From: Prochlorococcus sp. AG-459-D04
GTDB lineage: Bacteria; Cyanobacteriota; Cyanobacteriia; PCC-6307; Cyanobiaceae
DNA: 51,026 nucleotides
Direction: 5' to 3'
Assembly (NCBI GenBank): GCA_003212035.1
Contig: QCRA01000006.1
Coordinates: 1 to 51,026 of the forward strand
Shown here: positions 31,404 to 43,372 of the stretch, one piece after another
Layout of the letters: every line of letters begins with the position of its first letter
How positions within the stretch are numbered: the stretch's first letter is position 1
The notes under the pieces: model-generated
Databases searched by the model: none
What the model saw: the letters and a program-made list of their open reading frames with translations, nothing else
What the model was told of the DNA's origin: nothing
Made by a program: the position numbers and the translations under genes

Positions 31404-33164
31404 TTATTTTTCTAATTCGAAATGATTATGAATCGCATTAACCGCTTTGTCACAATCTTTTTCTAAGACAATACAAGAAGTCCTGATTTCACTAGTAGCA
31501 ATCATTTCAATATTGATATTTTGGTCAGCCAATGCTCTAAATATTTTTCCAGCCGTTCCAACTTTAAATGCCATTCCCGCTCCTACAGTACTTACTTTAG
31601 CTATGGCAGGGCCATCTTTAATGTATGATCCTGGTAATTTTTTTGTTAAGGCCTCAAAAACTAAGTTAGCTTTTTCTCTATCTTGTTTATTCATTGTAAA
31701 ACTAATATCCTTAGTTTTTAAAGAGGAAATTCTTTCAGACTGAACGATAGTATCGAAAAGTAAATTATTTTCAGCTAATGCTAAACATATCGATGCTGCT
31801 ACACCTGGACGATCAGGCAGTTTTCGAAAACTTACTTGAACTTGGTTTTTATCTAATGCAATTCCTCTTACTTCGGGTTGATCTTGTTCTGCGTTGATTG
31901 GATTAATAAATATTTGTGTATCTGATAACTTAAATTTCTCAGAAACAAATCTAATAGCTTTTGGAATATTATTAATTTCAATTACGCAGCTGACTTTAAT
32001 TTCACTAGTAGCTATTAACCTTACATTTATATTCGCTTGAGATAAAGTATCAAACAAATCAGCTGACACACTTGGTCTACCCATAATGCCTGCTCCTTGA
32101 ATACTCAATTTAGTCATATTTGTTTTTAGATTAAATTCTCCTCCTAATTGACTAGTTATAAGTTCACATTGCTCTGCAGTTTTTTTAACTTCTAATTCAC
32201 TAACAGTAAATGTAATATCGTTATTATTCCCATCATTTGTCGCTTGTATTATTAAATCTACATTAATACTTGCTTCTGATAGTTTTTCAAATATTTGTGC
32301 AGCAATCCCAGGCCTATCAGGAATATTTGAGAGACTGAATACTGCTTGGTTTTCTAATACTTCAAGACTATTGACTGTTTTTGTTAATTCTAAGCTTCCT
32401 CTTTTTAGTGGGAGAGGTTGGATTTGACTTTCTAAGAGAGTCCCAGTTGAGTCACTTTGGCTTGATTTGACGCATAATCTAATTCCATAATTCCGAGCAA
32501 TTTCCACTGCTCTTGGATGTAAAACTGAAGCACCGACGCTTGCAAGTTCAAGCATTTCTTCGCAGCTAATTTTATCTAATAGTTTTGCATTAGGAACAAT
32601 TCTCGGATCGGTAGTAAGAACCCCTGGCACGTCTGTATAAATTTCGCAAGTTTCAGCTCCTAAAGCAGTTGATAAAGCTACCGCGGATGTATCTGAACCA
32701 CCTCTACCTAAAGTTGTAATTTCCATTGATCCCGTATGACTTAATGTTGTTCCTTGAAATCCAGCCACTACAACTACAAAACCCTGATTTATATAATTTA
32801 AGATTCTTTGTGTTTTAATATCTAGAATCCTCGCTTTCCCATGTATTGATTCAGTTATTATTCCAACCTGACTACCAGTCATTGAAATTGCAGGTATTCC
32901 ATATTCGTTCAATGCCATTGAGAGAAGAGATATGGTTACTTGCTCTCCAGTTGAAAGAAGCATATCCAATTCTCTTCGATTAGGATTTTTACTAATTGAT
33001 TCCGCTAAACAATTTAAATCATCTGTAGTTTGCCCCATTGCAGAAACAACTACGACAATTTCATTTCCTGCTTCTTTACTTTGACAAATGCTACTTGCAA
33101 TATTTTGAATTTTTTTAATGTCACCGACGGAAGTACCGCCAAATTTTTTTACTAGTAAAGCCAT
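31404..33164 (-). CDS. lysC: Aspartate kinase with repeated C-terminal ACT modules
   Basis: 586 aa; MALLVKKFGGTSVGDI, TLGRGGSDTSAVALS; repeated DRPGIAAQIF / DRPGVAASI ACT motifs. Confidence 0.96.
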   Translation of the reverse strand: MALLVKKFGGTSVGDIKKIQNIASSICQSKEAGNEIVVVVSAMGQTTDDLNCLAESISKNPNRRELDMLLSTGEQVTISLLSMALNEYGIPAISMTGSQVGIITESIHGKARILDIKTQRILNYINQGFVVVVAGFQGTTLSHTGSMEITTLGRGGSDTSAVALSTALGAETCEIYTDVPGVLTTDPRIVPNAKLLDKISCEEMLELASVGASVLHPRAVEIARNYGIRLCVKSSQSDSTGTLLESQIQPLPLKRGSLELTKTVNSLEVLENQAVFSLSNIPDRPGIAAQIFEKLSEASINVDLIIQATNDGNNNDITFTVSELEVKKTAEQCELITSQLGGEFNLKTNMTKLSIQGAGIMGRPSVSADLFDTLSQANINVRLIATSEIKVSCVIEINNIPKAIRFVSEKFKLSDTQIFINPINAEQDQPEVRGIALDKNQVQVSFRKLPDRPGVAASICLALAENNLLFDTIVQSERISSLKTKDISFTMNKQDREKANLVFEALTKKLPGSYIKDGPAIAKVSTVGAGMAFKVGTAGKIFRALADQNINIEMIATSEIRTSCIVLEKDCDKAVNAIHNHFELEK

Positions 33165-33203
33165 ATTTAAATCATAATGAAAATTCTTAAACTTAAAATT
33201 TGG

Positions 33204-34205
33204 TTAACTTAAATTAATTAAATTCTCTATAAAAACATTTATAGGATTATTACCTTGTTTTAGTAATGATTCAATATCTAATAAGTTACTCATTAAATTA
33301 ATTAAATATTCTTGCGATACATTTTTTACTTTTCTTCGCATAAAAAAAATTCTTTTTGGATTAGAAATGCCTGCAAGATTACAAATCTTTTCTGCATTAT
33401 CGTTTCCTGAATTCACGGCTAATTTTATAATGGTATGAATTCTTATTTGACTAATTAAACCTGCATTTAGTCTTAAAGCAGGTTCTCCTTTCTGTAAGGA
33501 ATAATTTATTTCAATAAGGCTTTGATTAATATTTTTTTGTAAGAGAAGATCAATGATTTTAAAAATGTTGGATTGATGATCACTAAATATTTTTTTTACA
33601 TCAATACTTTTAAGAAAAAGTTGTGGATTTGCATCACTTCTTTCTGCAGAAAGGTATGTTTTTGCTTTAGCTAATTCATTTCTTAGTTTAAAACTATCAT
33701 TCCCAACAGAATCAATAATTAATTCAGCTGCATTTTTATCAATTTTGATATTCATTTCATTTGCGGTATCTTCTAAGAATTTTTTTTGTCCTTCAATGTC
33801 CCAGATTTCTGGTAAGGTAAATGATTTTTCTTTGGCTAAATTATTTTTGATAAGTTTTTGCAAAAATTTAGTACTTTTTAGTCTTGAATCCGGTTTTTTT
33901 GTATTTTGTAAAATTAAATAAGTATTTTGTGGTATGTTGTCATGAATTTTTTCAAATTTAGTTCTTAGATCCTCATTTTTTGCAGTAAAAATTGGATTAT
34001 TTTTTAATGTAACTATCCTGTTTCCTTCCCCAAAAGGAGGTGTAAGAACTGCATCAAAAGCTTTATTTACTTGCTCATTATCATCTCCATTTAAATTAGT
34101 GACGTTTATTTCTTTCCAATCTTTGGATACTTCTTTATCAATTAATTTTTGAATAAATGTATTTTGAGCATTTAGATCATTACCCCATAATATTTGTATT
34201 GGCAT
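33204..34205 (-). CDS. holA: DNA polymerase III delta subunit
   Basis: 333 aa; MPIQILWGNDLNAQNTFIQKL..., delta-family architecture (DSRLKSTKFLQKLIK, AKAKTYL). Confidence 0.85.
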   Translation of the reverse strand: MPIQILWGNDLNAQNTFIQKLIDKEVSKDWKEINVTNLNGDDNEQVNKAFDAVLTPPFGEGNRIVTLKNNPIFTAKNEDLRTKFEKIHDNIPQNTYLILQNTKKPDSRLKSTKFLQKLIKNNLAKEKSFTLPEIWDIEGQKKFLEDTANEMNIKIDKNAAELIIDSVGNDSFKLRNELAKAKTYLSAERSDANPQLFLKSIDVKKIFSDHQSNIFKIIDLLLQKNINQSLIEINYSLQKGEPALRLNAGLISQIRIHTIIKLAVNSGNDNAEKICNLAGISNPKRIFFMRRKVKNVSQEYLINLMSNLLDIESLLKQGNNPINVFIENLINLS

Positions 34206-34263
34206 AATCGCTCAATAAAAATCATATTTTAACTATGATTACTTCTAACACAAAAAAAATTTA

Positions 34264-34887
34264 ATGGTAATAGATCATCCAATTTTTTTGGAAAGCATCA
34301 GTTTCATAAGATCTAATTTAGGGGCCAATAATCTAAATTATTTGGAAAAAAAAGTTTTAGAAAGATTAGTGCATACTTCAGGAGATTTTTCAGTTCAAAA
34401 TCTTCTGAATTTTAGTGAAGGTGCTTGCGTAAAGGGGCTTCAAGCACTTAAAAATGGTGCTCCTATTTTAACTGATACAGATATGGCTGCAGCAGCTATA
34501 AAATCTATGGCAGAAAATACAACTAGAAATGAAATATTCACAGCTAGAATGTGGTTTGGAAAAAATAATCATACAAAATTAACTAAAACTGCATACGGCT
34601 TAAGTGAAGGTTGGAATGAGCTATCTGCTGTAAATTCTGGAAGCAAATCACCTATTGTAGTTATTGGCAGTTCGCCTACAGCTTTAACTTATTTAATTGA
34701 TATTTTAGAGGATGCAAAAGATATACCTAGTTTAATTATCGGAATGCCCGTTGGATTTATTGGAGTTGAGAAAAGCAAAAACAAACTGATTTCTACCGAT
34801 CTTCCTAGAATTGTTTTGAATTCAACTAGAGGAGGTGCTGCCATGGCAGCGGCTTCAGTTAACGCCTTGTTGAGGGAAACTATTTAA
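34264..34887 (+). CDS. cobH: Precorrin-8X methylmutase
   Basis: 207 aa; GAPILTDTDMAAAAI, IIGMPVGFIGVEKSK, GGAAMAAASVNALL. Confidence 0.93.
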   Translation: MVIDHPIFLESISFIRSNLGANNLNYLEKKVLERLVHTSGDFSVQNLLNFSEGACVKGLQALKNGAPILTDTDMAAAAIKSMAENTTRNEIFTARMWFGKNNHTKLTKTAYGLSEGWNELSAVNSGSKSPIVVIGSSPTALTYLIDILEDAKDIPSLIIGMPVGFIGVEKSKNKLISTDLPRIVLNSTRGGAAMAAASVNALLRETI

Positions 34888-34917
34888 AAGTATTTATTTT
34901 TTAAAAATGTCAAAAAT

Positions 34918-37659
34918 CTACTCAACATCAAAATTTAATTTATTATTTTCTTCTAAAGAATTTAAAACCGATTTTGCTTTTTCTATAACTTCTTTTGGAA
35001 CTCCTGCTAATTTAGCTGCTTCTATTCCATAGCTTTTGTTTGAGCCTCCTTTAACAATCCTGTGACTAAAAATTAGCTGATCGTTATTTTGTTCTACTAA
35101 AACTTGAAAATTTTGTATATTCGTATTTGAATTTTTTAAATAATTCAGCTCATGATAGTGAGTAGCAAAAATAGTATTACATTGAATTTTATTTGCAAGA
35201 TATTCACTTACTGACCAAGCTATTGAAAGTCCATCAAAAGTAGATGTCCCTCTACCGATCTCATCAAGTAAAACTAGTGAGCAAGAAGTTGCCTGATTTA
35301 AAATTGATGCAGTTTCAGACATTTCTACCATAAATGTTGATTGTCCAGATGATTGATCATCAACCGCCCCAATTCTTGTAAAAATCCTATCTACAATCTT
35401 GATTTCAGCATTATTAGCAGGAACAAAGCAACCAATTTGTGTGAGAATTTGTATTAAACCAAGTTGTCTTATAAAGCAACTTTTTCCGCTTGCATTTGGA
35501 CCGGTTAATATAATTAATTTTTGATTCTCCTCAAAAGAGATATCATTTGCTACAAAATTTTTATCATTTAACAATTGCTCTACAATTGGATTTCTTCCTG
35601 CGATAATTCTTGTACTATTTTTTGGCATTGAATCATTTATAGGTATTAATGAAGGTTTTATAAAATTATTTTCTACTGAAGTAATTGATAAACCAAGCAA
35701 TGCATCAAGAGATGCTATGGATTTTGCGATTGATCTTATTTGTTTTGTTTTTTCAGCAACTATATTTCTTAATTCGCAGAAAATTTCATATTCTCTAGAT
35801 GAAGCTCTACTTTTTATTTGGAAAATCTTATTTTCTTTATTTTTAATTTCTGAAGTGATATACCTTTCTTCATTAGTAAGTGTTTGCCTTTTGATCCAAT
35901 GTTGTGGAGCTAAATTAACTTTTGACTTATTTATAGAAATGTAGTAACCAAAATTTTTATGAAATTGAATTTTTAGGTTTGAAATTTTGCTAATTTTTCT
36001 TTCTTTTAATTCCTCCTTATTTAGCCACTCAGAGTAATCATCCATTAAATTGCGTAAACCATCTAATATATTGTCAACACCATCATGGATCATGCCTCCT
36101 TCACTAATATTTAGAGGAGGATTTTCTATCAGTTTAAAACTTATGATATCAGCTATTTCTAAGAGTTCTTCATCAATATTTTTTAATTGATCAGTCCAAT
36201 CTGGGAGATCATATTTAAATAATTCAATTATGGATTTTAGCCTAGGCAATTTTTTTAAACCTTCAGCTATTGCAATTAAATCTCTGGGACTTGCATGACC
36301 TGCACAAGCTCTACCTGCAAGTCTTTCTAAATCCCCCATTGCTCTAAGTAAATTTTGGGTATCTATACGTAATTGTTTAGATTCAATAAAGTTTGAAATT
36401 ATATTTTGTCTTTTATAAATTTCATTAACGTTTAATAGTGGTGAATCTATCCACCTTCTTAAACACCTTGCACCCATGCAAGTATAAGTTCTATCAATAC
36501 TCCAAAGTAGCGAACCTACATAATTGTTTTCTCGTTGTGTAGTTTTGATTTCTAAGTTTTTTTGAGTTTGATAATCAATAATTAATTTGTTGTGACCAAA
36601 TTGAATTTGTGGAAAGTCTAATGAGATTTTTACAGAAGAATCTTTATCTAAATTTGAAGGATTAATTTTTTCTAAATAATTTAATAAACCACCAAGTGAT
36701 CTAGTTGCATTGTTTAAATTTTTAAGTCCTATTCCTTCTAGGTTTACAATTTGGAAATAACTTTTTATTAGATAATTTGCTTCATTGATGCCAAAATTAG
36801 TCTCTTCGGAGACAGTATATGTAATTTGACTATTTCCTTTAATTAATAAATTTCTTACAGCATTGCTCCCTACAATGATTTCTGAAGAATCTAATTTAAT
36901 AATTTCATCAAATAGTTTTGACAGAGATTGGCCTTCTAAAGTTATTAATTCTCCTGTACTTACATCAGCTTTTGATATACCCCATTCATTAGATTCATCT
37001 GCGTTTTCTTCTGATAAGTAAATAGCAGTTATCCAATTATTTTTCTTTGCTATCAACATCCCCTCTTCAATTACCGTTCCAGGAGTAATTATTCTTGTAA
37101 TTCCTCTTTTAATTGGAGTCCCATAATTTCCAGAACTTTTTTCTAATTGGTCGCATATAATTACAGAATAATTTTTTTTAATTAAATCAGCACAATATCT
37201 CTCCATTGCATGATGAGGAACCCCTGCCATAGGTATCTTTCCAATCTCTTTGCCAGCATCTTTACTGGTGAGCGTTATTTCTAAAAGGTTAGATATTAAT
37301 ACAGCATCCTCAAAAAAACATTCAAAAAAATCTCCTAATCTATAAAGTAATAACCTATCTTTATTTTCCTCTTTTAGAGTCACATAATGCTTCATTACAG
37401 GAGTTAATTTCAGTTTTGAAACTGTTTTATAGCTATAAGATTCTTCATTGATGCAAACATTTTTGTTATTTGAAATCAAATCAGTCTTGAATTTATTTAT
37501 TAAATTAGTTGAATTTTTTCTTTGTCTAGGTCTTTTTTGCGATTCTTTTTTTAAATCCTCCCAAGATAAATCTTCTGAAATTTTTGTTATTTCTTTTTGC
37601 TCATTATTTTCATTATCAATCGCAAATAAATTCTTTTGAATTATCGTATCTTCTTGCAT
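34918..37659 (-). CDS. mutS: DNA mismatch repair protein MutS with N-terminal extension
   Basis: 913 aa; [59 protein letters not shown]. Confidence 0.96.
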   Translation of the reverse strand: MQEDTIIQKNLFAIDNENNEQKEITKISEDLSWEDLKKESQKRPRQRKNSTNLINKFKTDLISNNKNVCINEESYSYKTVSKLKLTPVMKHYVTLKEENKDRLLLYRLGDFFECFFEDAVLISNLLEITLTSKDAGKEIGKIPMAGVPHHAMERYCADLIKKNYSVIICDQLEKSSGNYGTPIKRGITRIITPGTVIEEGMLIAKKNNWITAIYLSEENADESNEWGISKADVSTGELITLEGQSLSKLFDEIIKLDSSEIIVGSNAVRNLLIKGNSQITYTVSEETNFGINEANYLIKSYFQIVNLEGIGLKNLNNATRSLGGLLNYLEKINPSNLDKDSSVKISLDFPQIQFGHNKLIIDYQTQKNLEIKTTQRENNYVGSLLWSIDRTYTCMGARCLRRWIDSPLLNVNEIYKRQNIISNFIESKQLRIDTQNLLRAMGDLERLAGRACAGHASPRDLIAIAEGLKKLPRLKSIIELFKYDLPDWTDQLKNIDEELLEIADIISFKLIENPPLNISEGGMIHDGVDNILDGLRNLMDDYSEWLNKEELKERKISKISNLKIQFHKNFGYYISINKSKVNLAPQHWIKRQTLTNEERYITSEIKNKENKIFQIKSRASSREYEIFCELRNIVAEKTKQIRSIAKSIASLDALLGLSITSVENNFIKPSLIPINDSMPKNSTRIIAGRNPIVEQLLNDKNFVANDISFEENQKLIILTGPNASGKSCFIRQLGLIQILTQIGCFVPANNAEIKIVDRIFTRIGAVDDQSSGQSTFMVEMSETASILNQATSCSLVLLDEIGRGTSTFDGLSIAWSVSEYLANKIQCNTIFATHYHELNYLKNSNTNIQNFQVLVEQNNDQLIFSHRIVKGGSNKSYGIEAAKLAGVPKEVIEKAKSVLNSLEENNKLNFDVE

Positions 37660-37800
37660 ACTTTTTTAATTCCTAAATAGATATTAGGTAGAAAATCTTT
37701 TTTTGCATTTAAAGTGGCTAAAGTATGTTAATTTTCTCTAAAAATTATCATTTTCATGAGATTATAGTATTTATAATAATTTGAAAACTAAGACTAAATT

Positions 37801-37998
37801 ATGCAGGCTGTTAACTTTTTCTTCGTAAATGCTCTATTATTTGCTTCTTTAATTGCAGTAGTTGGAGTACCTGTTTTGTATGTGACTCAACCTTCTACTG
37901 AGGAAGGACAGAAAGAAAGTAGGAGAAAAATTTATTCTATTGCTGCTGTTTGGGTTGTTTTGGTTTTTGTTACAGGGATAGTTTCTTCATTAGTTTGA
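37801..37998 (+). CDS. psbZ: Photosystem II protein PsbZ (Ycf9)
   Basis: 65 aa two-TM protein; NFFFVNALLFASLIAVVGVPVLYVTQ...VWVVLVFVTGIVSSLV. Confidence 0.93.
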   Translation: MQAVNFFFVNALLFASLIAVVGVPVLYVTQPSTEEGQKESRRKIYSIAAVWVVLVFVTGIVSSLV

Positions 37999-38047
37999 AC
38001 TTAATACCTTTTCGTGAGAGTCTATTAATATATCAAAGTAAAATTTA

Positions 38048-38524
38048 ATGGCTATTTTTGAGGGTTCTTTTACTAATGCATCTACTTTAAAAGTTGGGAT
38101 TGTAATAGCAAGATTTAATGATTTAATTACAAATAAAATTCTATCTGGTTGTCTTGATTGTTTAAAAAGACATGGTTTAGATACTTCTGAAATAAGCAAT
38201 CAAGTAGATATAGTTTGGGTTCCTGGTTCATTTGAATTACCAATCGCAGCTAAAACTCTCATGAAAAAAAAGAGTTATGATGTTGTAATTGCTCTTGGGG
38301 CTGTGATCCGTGGTGAAACTTCCCACTATGATGTAGTTATATCTGAGGCGAGCAAAGGTATTTCACAAGTTTCAAATGAAAATAATGTTCCAATTATTTT
38401 TGGAGTTTTAACTACTGATACTATGCAGCAGGCTCTAGAAAGAGCAGGGATTAAAAATAATCTTGGTTGGAATTATGCTTTGCAAGCAATTGAGATGGGA
38501 TCATTAATTAAAAATTTAAATTAG
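38048..38524 (+). CDS. ribH: 6,7-dimethyl-8-ribityllumazine synthase
   Basis: 158 aa; [44 protein letters not shown]. Confidence 0.97.
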   Translation: MAIFEGSFTNASTLKVGIVIARFNDLITNKILSGCLDCLKRHGLDTSEISNQVDIVWVPGSFELPIAAKTLMKKKSYDVVIALGAVIRGETSHYDVVISEASKGISQVSNENNVPIIFGVLTTDTMQQALERAGIKNNLGWNYALQAIEMGSLIKNLN

Positions 38525-38526
38525 TT

Positions 38527-38547
38527 AAAAAAAAAATAATTTTTTTT
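38527..38547. repeat. A10-TAA-T8 self-complementary tract between ribH and tRNA-Gly
   Basis: AAAAAAAAAATAATTTTTTTT directly after the ribH stop; A:T-only hairpin, possible weak terminator. Confidence 0.4.
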
Positions 38548-38586
38548 CTTATTAAGCCCTCCTTTGAGATAAAATAAATAAGTTAT

Positions 38587-38657
38587 GCGGATGTAGCTCA
38601 GTGGTAGAGCATCTCCTTGCCAAGGAGAATGTCGAGAGTTCGAATCTCTTCATCCGC
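38587..38657 (+). tRNA. trnG: tRNA-Gly (GCC)
   Basis: gcggatgtagctcagtggtagagcatctccttgccaaggagaatgtcgagagttcgaatctcttcatccgct: acceptor GCGGATG/CATCCGC, anticodon loop TTGCCAA, TTCGAAT T loop. Confidence 0.97.
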
Positions 38658-38703
38658 TTTTAATGTTTGTATCTTTTAGAATATTTATAACAATAATTAT
38701 TTA

Positions 38704-39135
38704 ATGACAAGAGTAATTTCTATTGAGGATTTAAAGGGATTATTTACTAAACCTTATGGTACAGATGCACCAACAAAACAAAAATGGGCTGAATTTTATA
38801 ATGAGAATGTTATTTTTACAGACCCAACTCAGGAAACAGAGGGCTTAGATTCTTATGTTAAGGCTCAAGAAAAGCTAGTTAAAAGATGTGATGATGTTTT
38901 TTTAGAAACTCATGCAATTTCCATAACTGGGGATTGTGGATTTGTTGAATGGACAATGGGTTTAAAAATTATGGGTAAAGAATTTATTTATCCTGGAACT
39001 ACTCGTTTATTATTTGGTGAAAATGGATTAATAAAAGAGCATAGAGATTACTTTGATTTTTGTGGCCCAACTTTTGGACCAGTGCCTGTTTTAGGACCTT
39101 TTATAAGATGGCTTTATAATATATTTGTATCTTGA
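38704..39135 (+). CDS. NTF2/SnoaL-like fold protein
   Basis: 143 aa; KQKWAEFYNENVIFTDPTQETEGLDSYVKAQEKL...GENGLIKEHRDYFDF. Confidence 0.7.
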   Translation: MTRVISIEDLKGLFTKPYGTDAPTKQKWAEFYNENVIFTDPTQETEGLDSYVKAQEKLVKRCDDVFLETHAISITGDCGFVEWTMGLKIMGKEFIYPGTTRLLFGENGLIKEHRDYFDFCGPTFGPVPVLGPFIRWLYNIFVS

Positions 39136-39161
39136 TTTTGTTTGATTAGAAAAAGAGTGCT

Positions 39162-39617
39162 TTATATTTCACGAATTAATAAATTTTGAGAAGTAACTTC
39201 TTTAAAATCAAATTGAGAATAAAACAGTTTTTTATTTGTTGTCATTAAATATAATTTTTTTGTGTTTTTAATTTTTTTAGAAGATAAAAGATTTTTTACA
39301 ATTAATGTGCCAAAACCTTTTCCTTGGTGATTTTGATCTATAACTATATCCCAAAGCACTCCGCGGTAAATCCCATCGGTTAATGCTCTACCAAAACCAA
39401 CTATTTCCTTACCAACCCAAAGACTTATTACGACATCACTGTTAGCAAGACATTTTTTTAAATCATTAATTGTTCTATTTTTTGCCCAGAAAGCATTATT
39501 ATCTAGTAATTTTTGTAGCTTAATTAATCCGTTTGTTGGTTGAAGATTAGGACCTAATCCAAAAATCCTTAATCCTAAAGCTCCCTTAGCATGTTTGATT
39601 AGAGATATTTCTTTCAT
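39162..39617 (-). CDS. GNAT-family N-acetyltransferase
   Basis: 151 aa; LWDIVIDQNHQGKGFGTLIVKNLL acetyl-CoA-binding signature. Confidence 0.85.
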   Translation of the reverse strand: MKEISLIKHAKGALGLRIFGLGPNLQPTNGLIKLQKLLDNNAFWAKNRTINDLKKCLANSDVVISLWVGKEIVGFGRALTDGIYRGVLWDIVIDQNHQGKGFGTLIVKNLLSSKKIKNTKKLYLMTTNKKLFYSQFDFKEVTSQNLLIREI

Positions 39618-39791
39618 TTATTAAAAAGATTTTTGAAAAGTGATTTCAGCTAGGTGATTTTTGCGACTTCAATCTAAATACCTTAATCGATCGTTTCTAT
39701 TAAATAAAGAGATAATAGCTTTCTTCATTCTGTTGTAACGCACTAATTTATAATGTTTGTAATAAGATGAATTTTTTAAGGACTTTGACTT

Positions 39792-42623
39792 ATGCTAAAA
39801 CTTTTGTTGGGAGATCCGAATACACGAAAGTTAAAGCGCTATCAACCAATAGTGGAAGAGATAAATTTTTTAGAAGAAGAAATTTCTCAATTGACTGATG
39901 ATGAGCTTAGAAAAGAAACTCAAAATCTTAAATCAAATATTTCGGAAGAATTAGATTCTACAAAACAAAAAGAACTCCTAGAAGAATTTCTTCCTAAAGC
40001 ATTTGCAATTGTAAGAGAAGCAAGTAAACGTGTTCTTGATATGAGACACTTTGATGTTCAGTTAATAGGCGGGATGGTTTTAAATGAGTGTCAAATTGCT
40101 GAGATGAAGACTGGAGAGGGAAAAACTCTTGTCGCAACATTACCTTGTTATTTAAATGCTCTTACTGGGAGAGGTGTTCATGTAGTTACTGTTAATGATT
40201 ATTTAGCTAGAAGGGATGCAGAATGGATGGGACAAGTTCATCGTTTTTTAGGTTTATCCGTTGGTTTGATTCAGCAAGATATGAACCCAGTTGAGAGAAA
40301 GAAAAATTATGATTGTGATATAACTTATGCCACAAATTCAGAATTAGGATTTGATTATTTAAGAGATAATATGGCTACAGATATTAGTGAGGTAGTTCAA
40401 AGAAAATTTAATTACTGCGTAATTGATGAGGTTGATTCAATATTAATTGATGAAGCAAGAACGCCTCTAATCATTTCTGGCCAAGTTGAAAGACCACAAG
40501 AAAAATATCAAAGAGCTGCAGAATTATCTATGGCATTAGTCAAAGCAAAAGAATTAAGTAAAGATGGTATTGATCCAGAAGGCGATTATGAAGTTGATGA
40601 AAAACAGAGAAGTTGTATCTTAACTGATCAGGGTTTTGCAAAATGTGAAGAGTATTTGGGAGTTAATGATTTATATAATCCTCAAGATCCTTGGGCGCAT
40701 TACATAACTAATGCTTTAAAAGCTAAAGAATTATTTATTAAAGATGTGAATTATATTATTAAGAACGATGAGGCTGTCATAGTTGATGAATTTACTGGTA
40801 GGGTAATGCCAGGAAGACGTTGGAGTGATGGACAACATCAAGCAATTGAAGCGAAAGAAAGTCTTAAAATTCAGCCTGAGACTCAAACATTAGCATCCAT
40901 AACTTATCAGAATTTTTTCCTTTTATATCCTGGTTTAGCAGGAATGACGGGAACTGCAAAAACTGAGGAGGTTGAATTTGAAAAAACTTATAAATTAGAA
41001 TCAACAGTTATACCGACAAATCAAATAAGAAAGAGACAAGATTGGTCTGATCAAGTATTTAAGACAGAGATTGGTAAATGGAAAGCCGTTGCTAAAGAAA
41101 CTGCACAAATTCATAGAGATGGTAGACCTGTTTTAGTTGGTACAACAAGTGTTGAAAAAAGTGAATTATTAAGTTCACTTTTATCTGAAGAAAAAATCCC
41201 ACATAATTTATTAAATGCTAAGCCAGAGAACGTTGAACGTGAGGCAGAAATTGTTGCTCAGGCAGGAAGAGCAGGTGCTGTTACTATCGCGACTAATATG
41301 GCTGGAAGGGGAACAGATATTATTCTTGGCGGTAATAGTGACTATATGGCAAGGCTTAAATTAAAAGAAATTTTAATTCCTTTGTTAGTCAAGCCTGATA
41401 ATGAACATAAACCACCAATACCTAAACAAAGAAATTCAAAATCTAAGAGTGGTTTTTCTACAAAAGTTGGTTCAAATTTGAAAAAGAACATTTCAAATTC
41501 TTCAACGAGTCTTTTCCCTTGCAAACTAGATGAAGTAATTGAAAAGAAACTCTCTTTATTATCTGATGAACTAGTTAAAAATTGGGGAGATAGACAACTT
41601 TCTGTCTTGGAACTTGATGACAGGATAGCTACAGCTGCAGAAAAAGCACCAACTGATGATAACTTGATAAAGCTTTTAAGAGAATCTTTGTCCGATGTAA
41701 AAAAAGAATATGAAAAAGTTTTGATTCATGAAGAACAAAAAGTAAGAGAAGCTGGAGGTTTACATGTCATTGGTACTGAGAGACATGAATCAAGAAGAGT
41801 GGATAATCAACTTAGAGGTAGAGCAGGAAGACAAGGTGATCTTGGAAGTACAAGATTCTTTTTATCTTTAGATGATAATTTATTAAGGATTTTTGGAGGT
41901 GATAGAGTAGCGAACCTAATGAATGCTTTTAGGGTTGATGAAGATATGCCTATCGAGTCAGGAATGCTTACTAGGTCTCTAGAAAGTGCTCAAAAGAAAG
42001 TTGAAACCTACTATTACGATATTAGAAAACAAGTTTTTGAATACGACGAGGTAATGAATAATCAAAGAAAAGCAGTTTATGGCGAAAGACTAAGAGTATT
42101 GAAAGGAATTGATTTAAAGAGACAAGTTATAGGATATGGAGAAAGGACAATGATTGAAATTGTAGATGCTTATATTAATCCTGATCTTCCTCCTGAAGAA
42201 TGGAATATTGATCAATTAATTTCAAAAGTCAAAGAATTTATATATTTATTAGATGACCTTAAAGTGGAAGATATTAATTTACTTTCAATAGAAGAATTAA
42301 AAAACTATCTTCAAGAGCAGTTGCGAATAGCTTATGATTTAAAGGAATCACAAATAGAAAAGATTCGTTCAGGATTAATGCGAGAAGCTGAAAGATTTTT
42401 TATCTTACAGCAAATAGATAATTTATGGCGAGAACATCTTCAATCAATGGATTCCTTGAGGGAATCAGTTGGATTGAGAGGTTATGGCCAAAAAGATCCT
42501 TTAATAGAATACAAAAATGAAGGATACGATATGTTTCTAGAAATGATGACGAATATGAGGAGAAATGTTATTTATTCAATGTTTATGTTTCAACCAAAAA
42601 CAGACGTTAATGAAAAAAATTAA
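39792..42623 (+). CDS. secA: Preprotein translocase ATPase SecA
   Basis: 943 aa; [43 protein letters not shown]. Confidence 0.97.
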   Translation: MLKLLLGDPNTRKLKRYQPIVEEINFLEEEISQLTDDELRKETQNLKSNISEELDSTKQKELLEEFLPKAFAIVREASKRVLDMRHFDVQLIGGMVLNECQIAEMKTGEGKTLVATLPCYLNALTGRGVHVVTVNDYLARRDAEWMGQVHRFLGLSVGLIQQDMNPVERKKNYDCDITYATNSELGFDYLRDNMATDISEVVQRKFNYCVIDEVDSILIDEARTPLIISGQVERPQEKYQRAAELSMALVKAKELSKDGIDPEGDYEVDEKQRSCILTDQGFAKCEEYLGVNDLYNPQDPWAHYITNALKAKELFIKDVNYIIKNDEAVIVDEFTGRVMPGRRWSDGQHQAIEAKESLKIQPETQTLASITYQNFFLLYPGLAGMTGTAKTEEVEFEKTYKLESTVIPTNQIRKRQDWSDQVFKTEIGKWKAVAKETAQIHRDGRPVLVGTTSVEKSELLSSLLSEEKIPHNLLNAKPENVEREAEIVAQAGRAGAVTIATNMAGRGTDIILGGNSDYMARLKLKEILIPLLVKPDNEHKPPIPKQRNSKSKSGFSTKVGSNLKKNISNSSTSLFPCKLDEVIEKKLSLLSDELVKNWGDRQLSVLELDDRIATAAEKAPTDDNLIKLLRESLSDVKKEYEKVLIHEEQKVREAGGLHVIGTERHESRRVDNQLRGRAGRQGDLGSTRFFLSLDDNLLRIFGGDRVANLMNAFRVDEDMPIESGMLTRSLESAQKKVETYYYDIRKQVFEYDEVMNNQRKAVYGERLRVLKGIDLKRQVIGYGERTMIEIVDAYINPDLPPEEWNIDQLISKVKEFIYLLDDLKVEDINLLSIEELKNYLQEQLRIAYDLKESQIEKIRSGLMREAERFFILQQIDNLWREHLQSMDSLRESVGLRGYGQKDPLIEYKNEGYDMFLEMMTNMRRNVIYSMFMFQPKTDVNEKN

Positions 42624-42631
42624 ATAAAGAC

Positions 42632-43366
42632 TTAATCATCTCCAAGAAATTCTATTATTTCTTTATCTTTAAGATTTTGAGCGTCACCTAGTTTAGAAAT
42701 ATCAATGGATTCTGAGTTTACTAAACATTGAAGAGTTTTTTGTAATTTAAGTATTTCATTTTCAAGTAAGTCTATTCTGTCCATTAAATTTTTTATCACA
42801 TTGGCTTCTGCATCGGGTAAAGCAGAGTGAGCTAGCGGGTTCACTTTAACACCACTTTGATGAACGACTCTGCCAGGGACTCCAACTACTGTACTGTTCC
42901 CTTCCACATTACGAACAACAACTGAACCCGCACCAATACGTGTATTAGATCCTACTGTGATGGATCCAAGAACTTTTGCACCTGCTCCAACCACAACATT
43001 TTCCATTAAGGTGGGGTGTCTTTTCCCATGACTTTTACCAGTTCCTCCTAATGTAACTCCCTGATATAGCAAGCAATTATTTCCTATTTCAGCTGTTTCT
43101 CCAATGACAACGCCCATTCCATGATCTATGAAAACCCGTTTACCAATTTTGGCTCCAGGATGTATTTCAATGCCTGTCAGTAATCTATTTAAATGACTTA
43201 ACAAGCGAGGAATTAAAGGGATCTTTATTCGCCATAATTTATGCGTAAACCTATGTATAACAATTGATTGAAAACCAGGGTAGCAAAGAAATATCTCTAT
43301 TATTCCTCTAGCTGCGGGATCTCTCTCTCTGATAATGTCAATATCTGATTTAAAAGTTCTTAGCAT
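42632..43366 (-). CDS. cysE: Serine O-acetyltransferase
   Basis: 244 aa; left-handed beta-helix hexapeptides; FIDHGMGVVIGETAEIGNNCLLYQGVTLGGTGK. Confidence 0.95.
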   Translation of the reverse strand: MLRTFKSDIDIIRERDPAARGIIEIFLCYPGFQSIVIHRFTHKLWRIKIPLIPRLLSHLNRLLTGIEIHPGAKIGKRVFIDHGMGVVIGETAEIGNNCLLYQGVTLGGTGKSHGKRHPTLMENVVVGAGAKVLGSITVGSNTRIGAGSVVVRNVEGNSTVVGVPGRVVHQSGVKVNPLAHSALPDAEANVIKNLMDRIDLLENEILKLQKTLQCLVNSESIDISKLGDAQNLKDKEIIEFLGDD

Positions 43367-43372
43367 CTTGGT

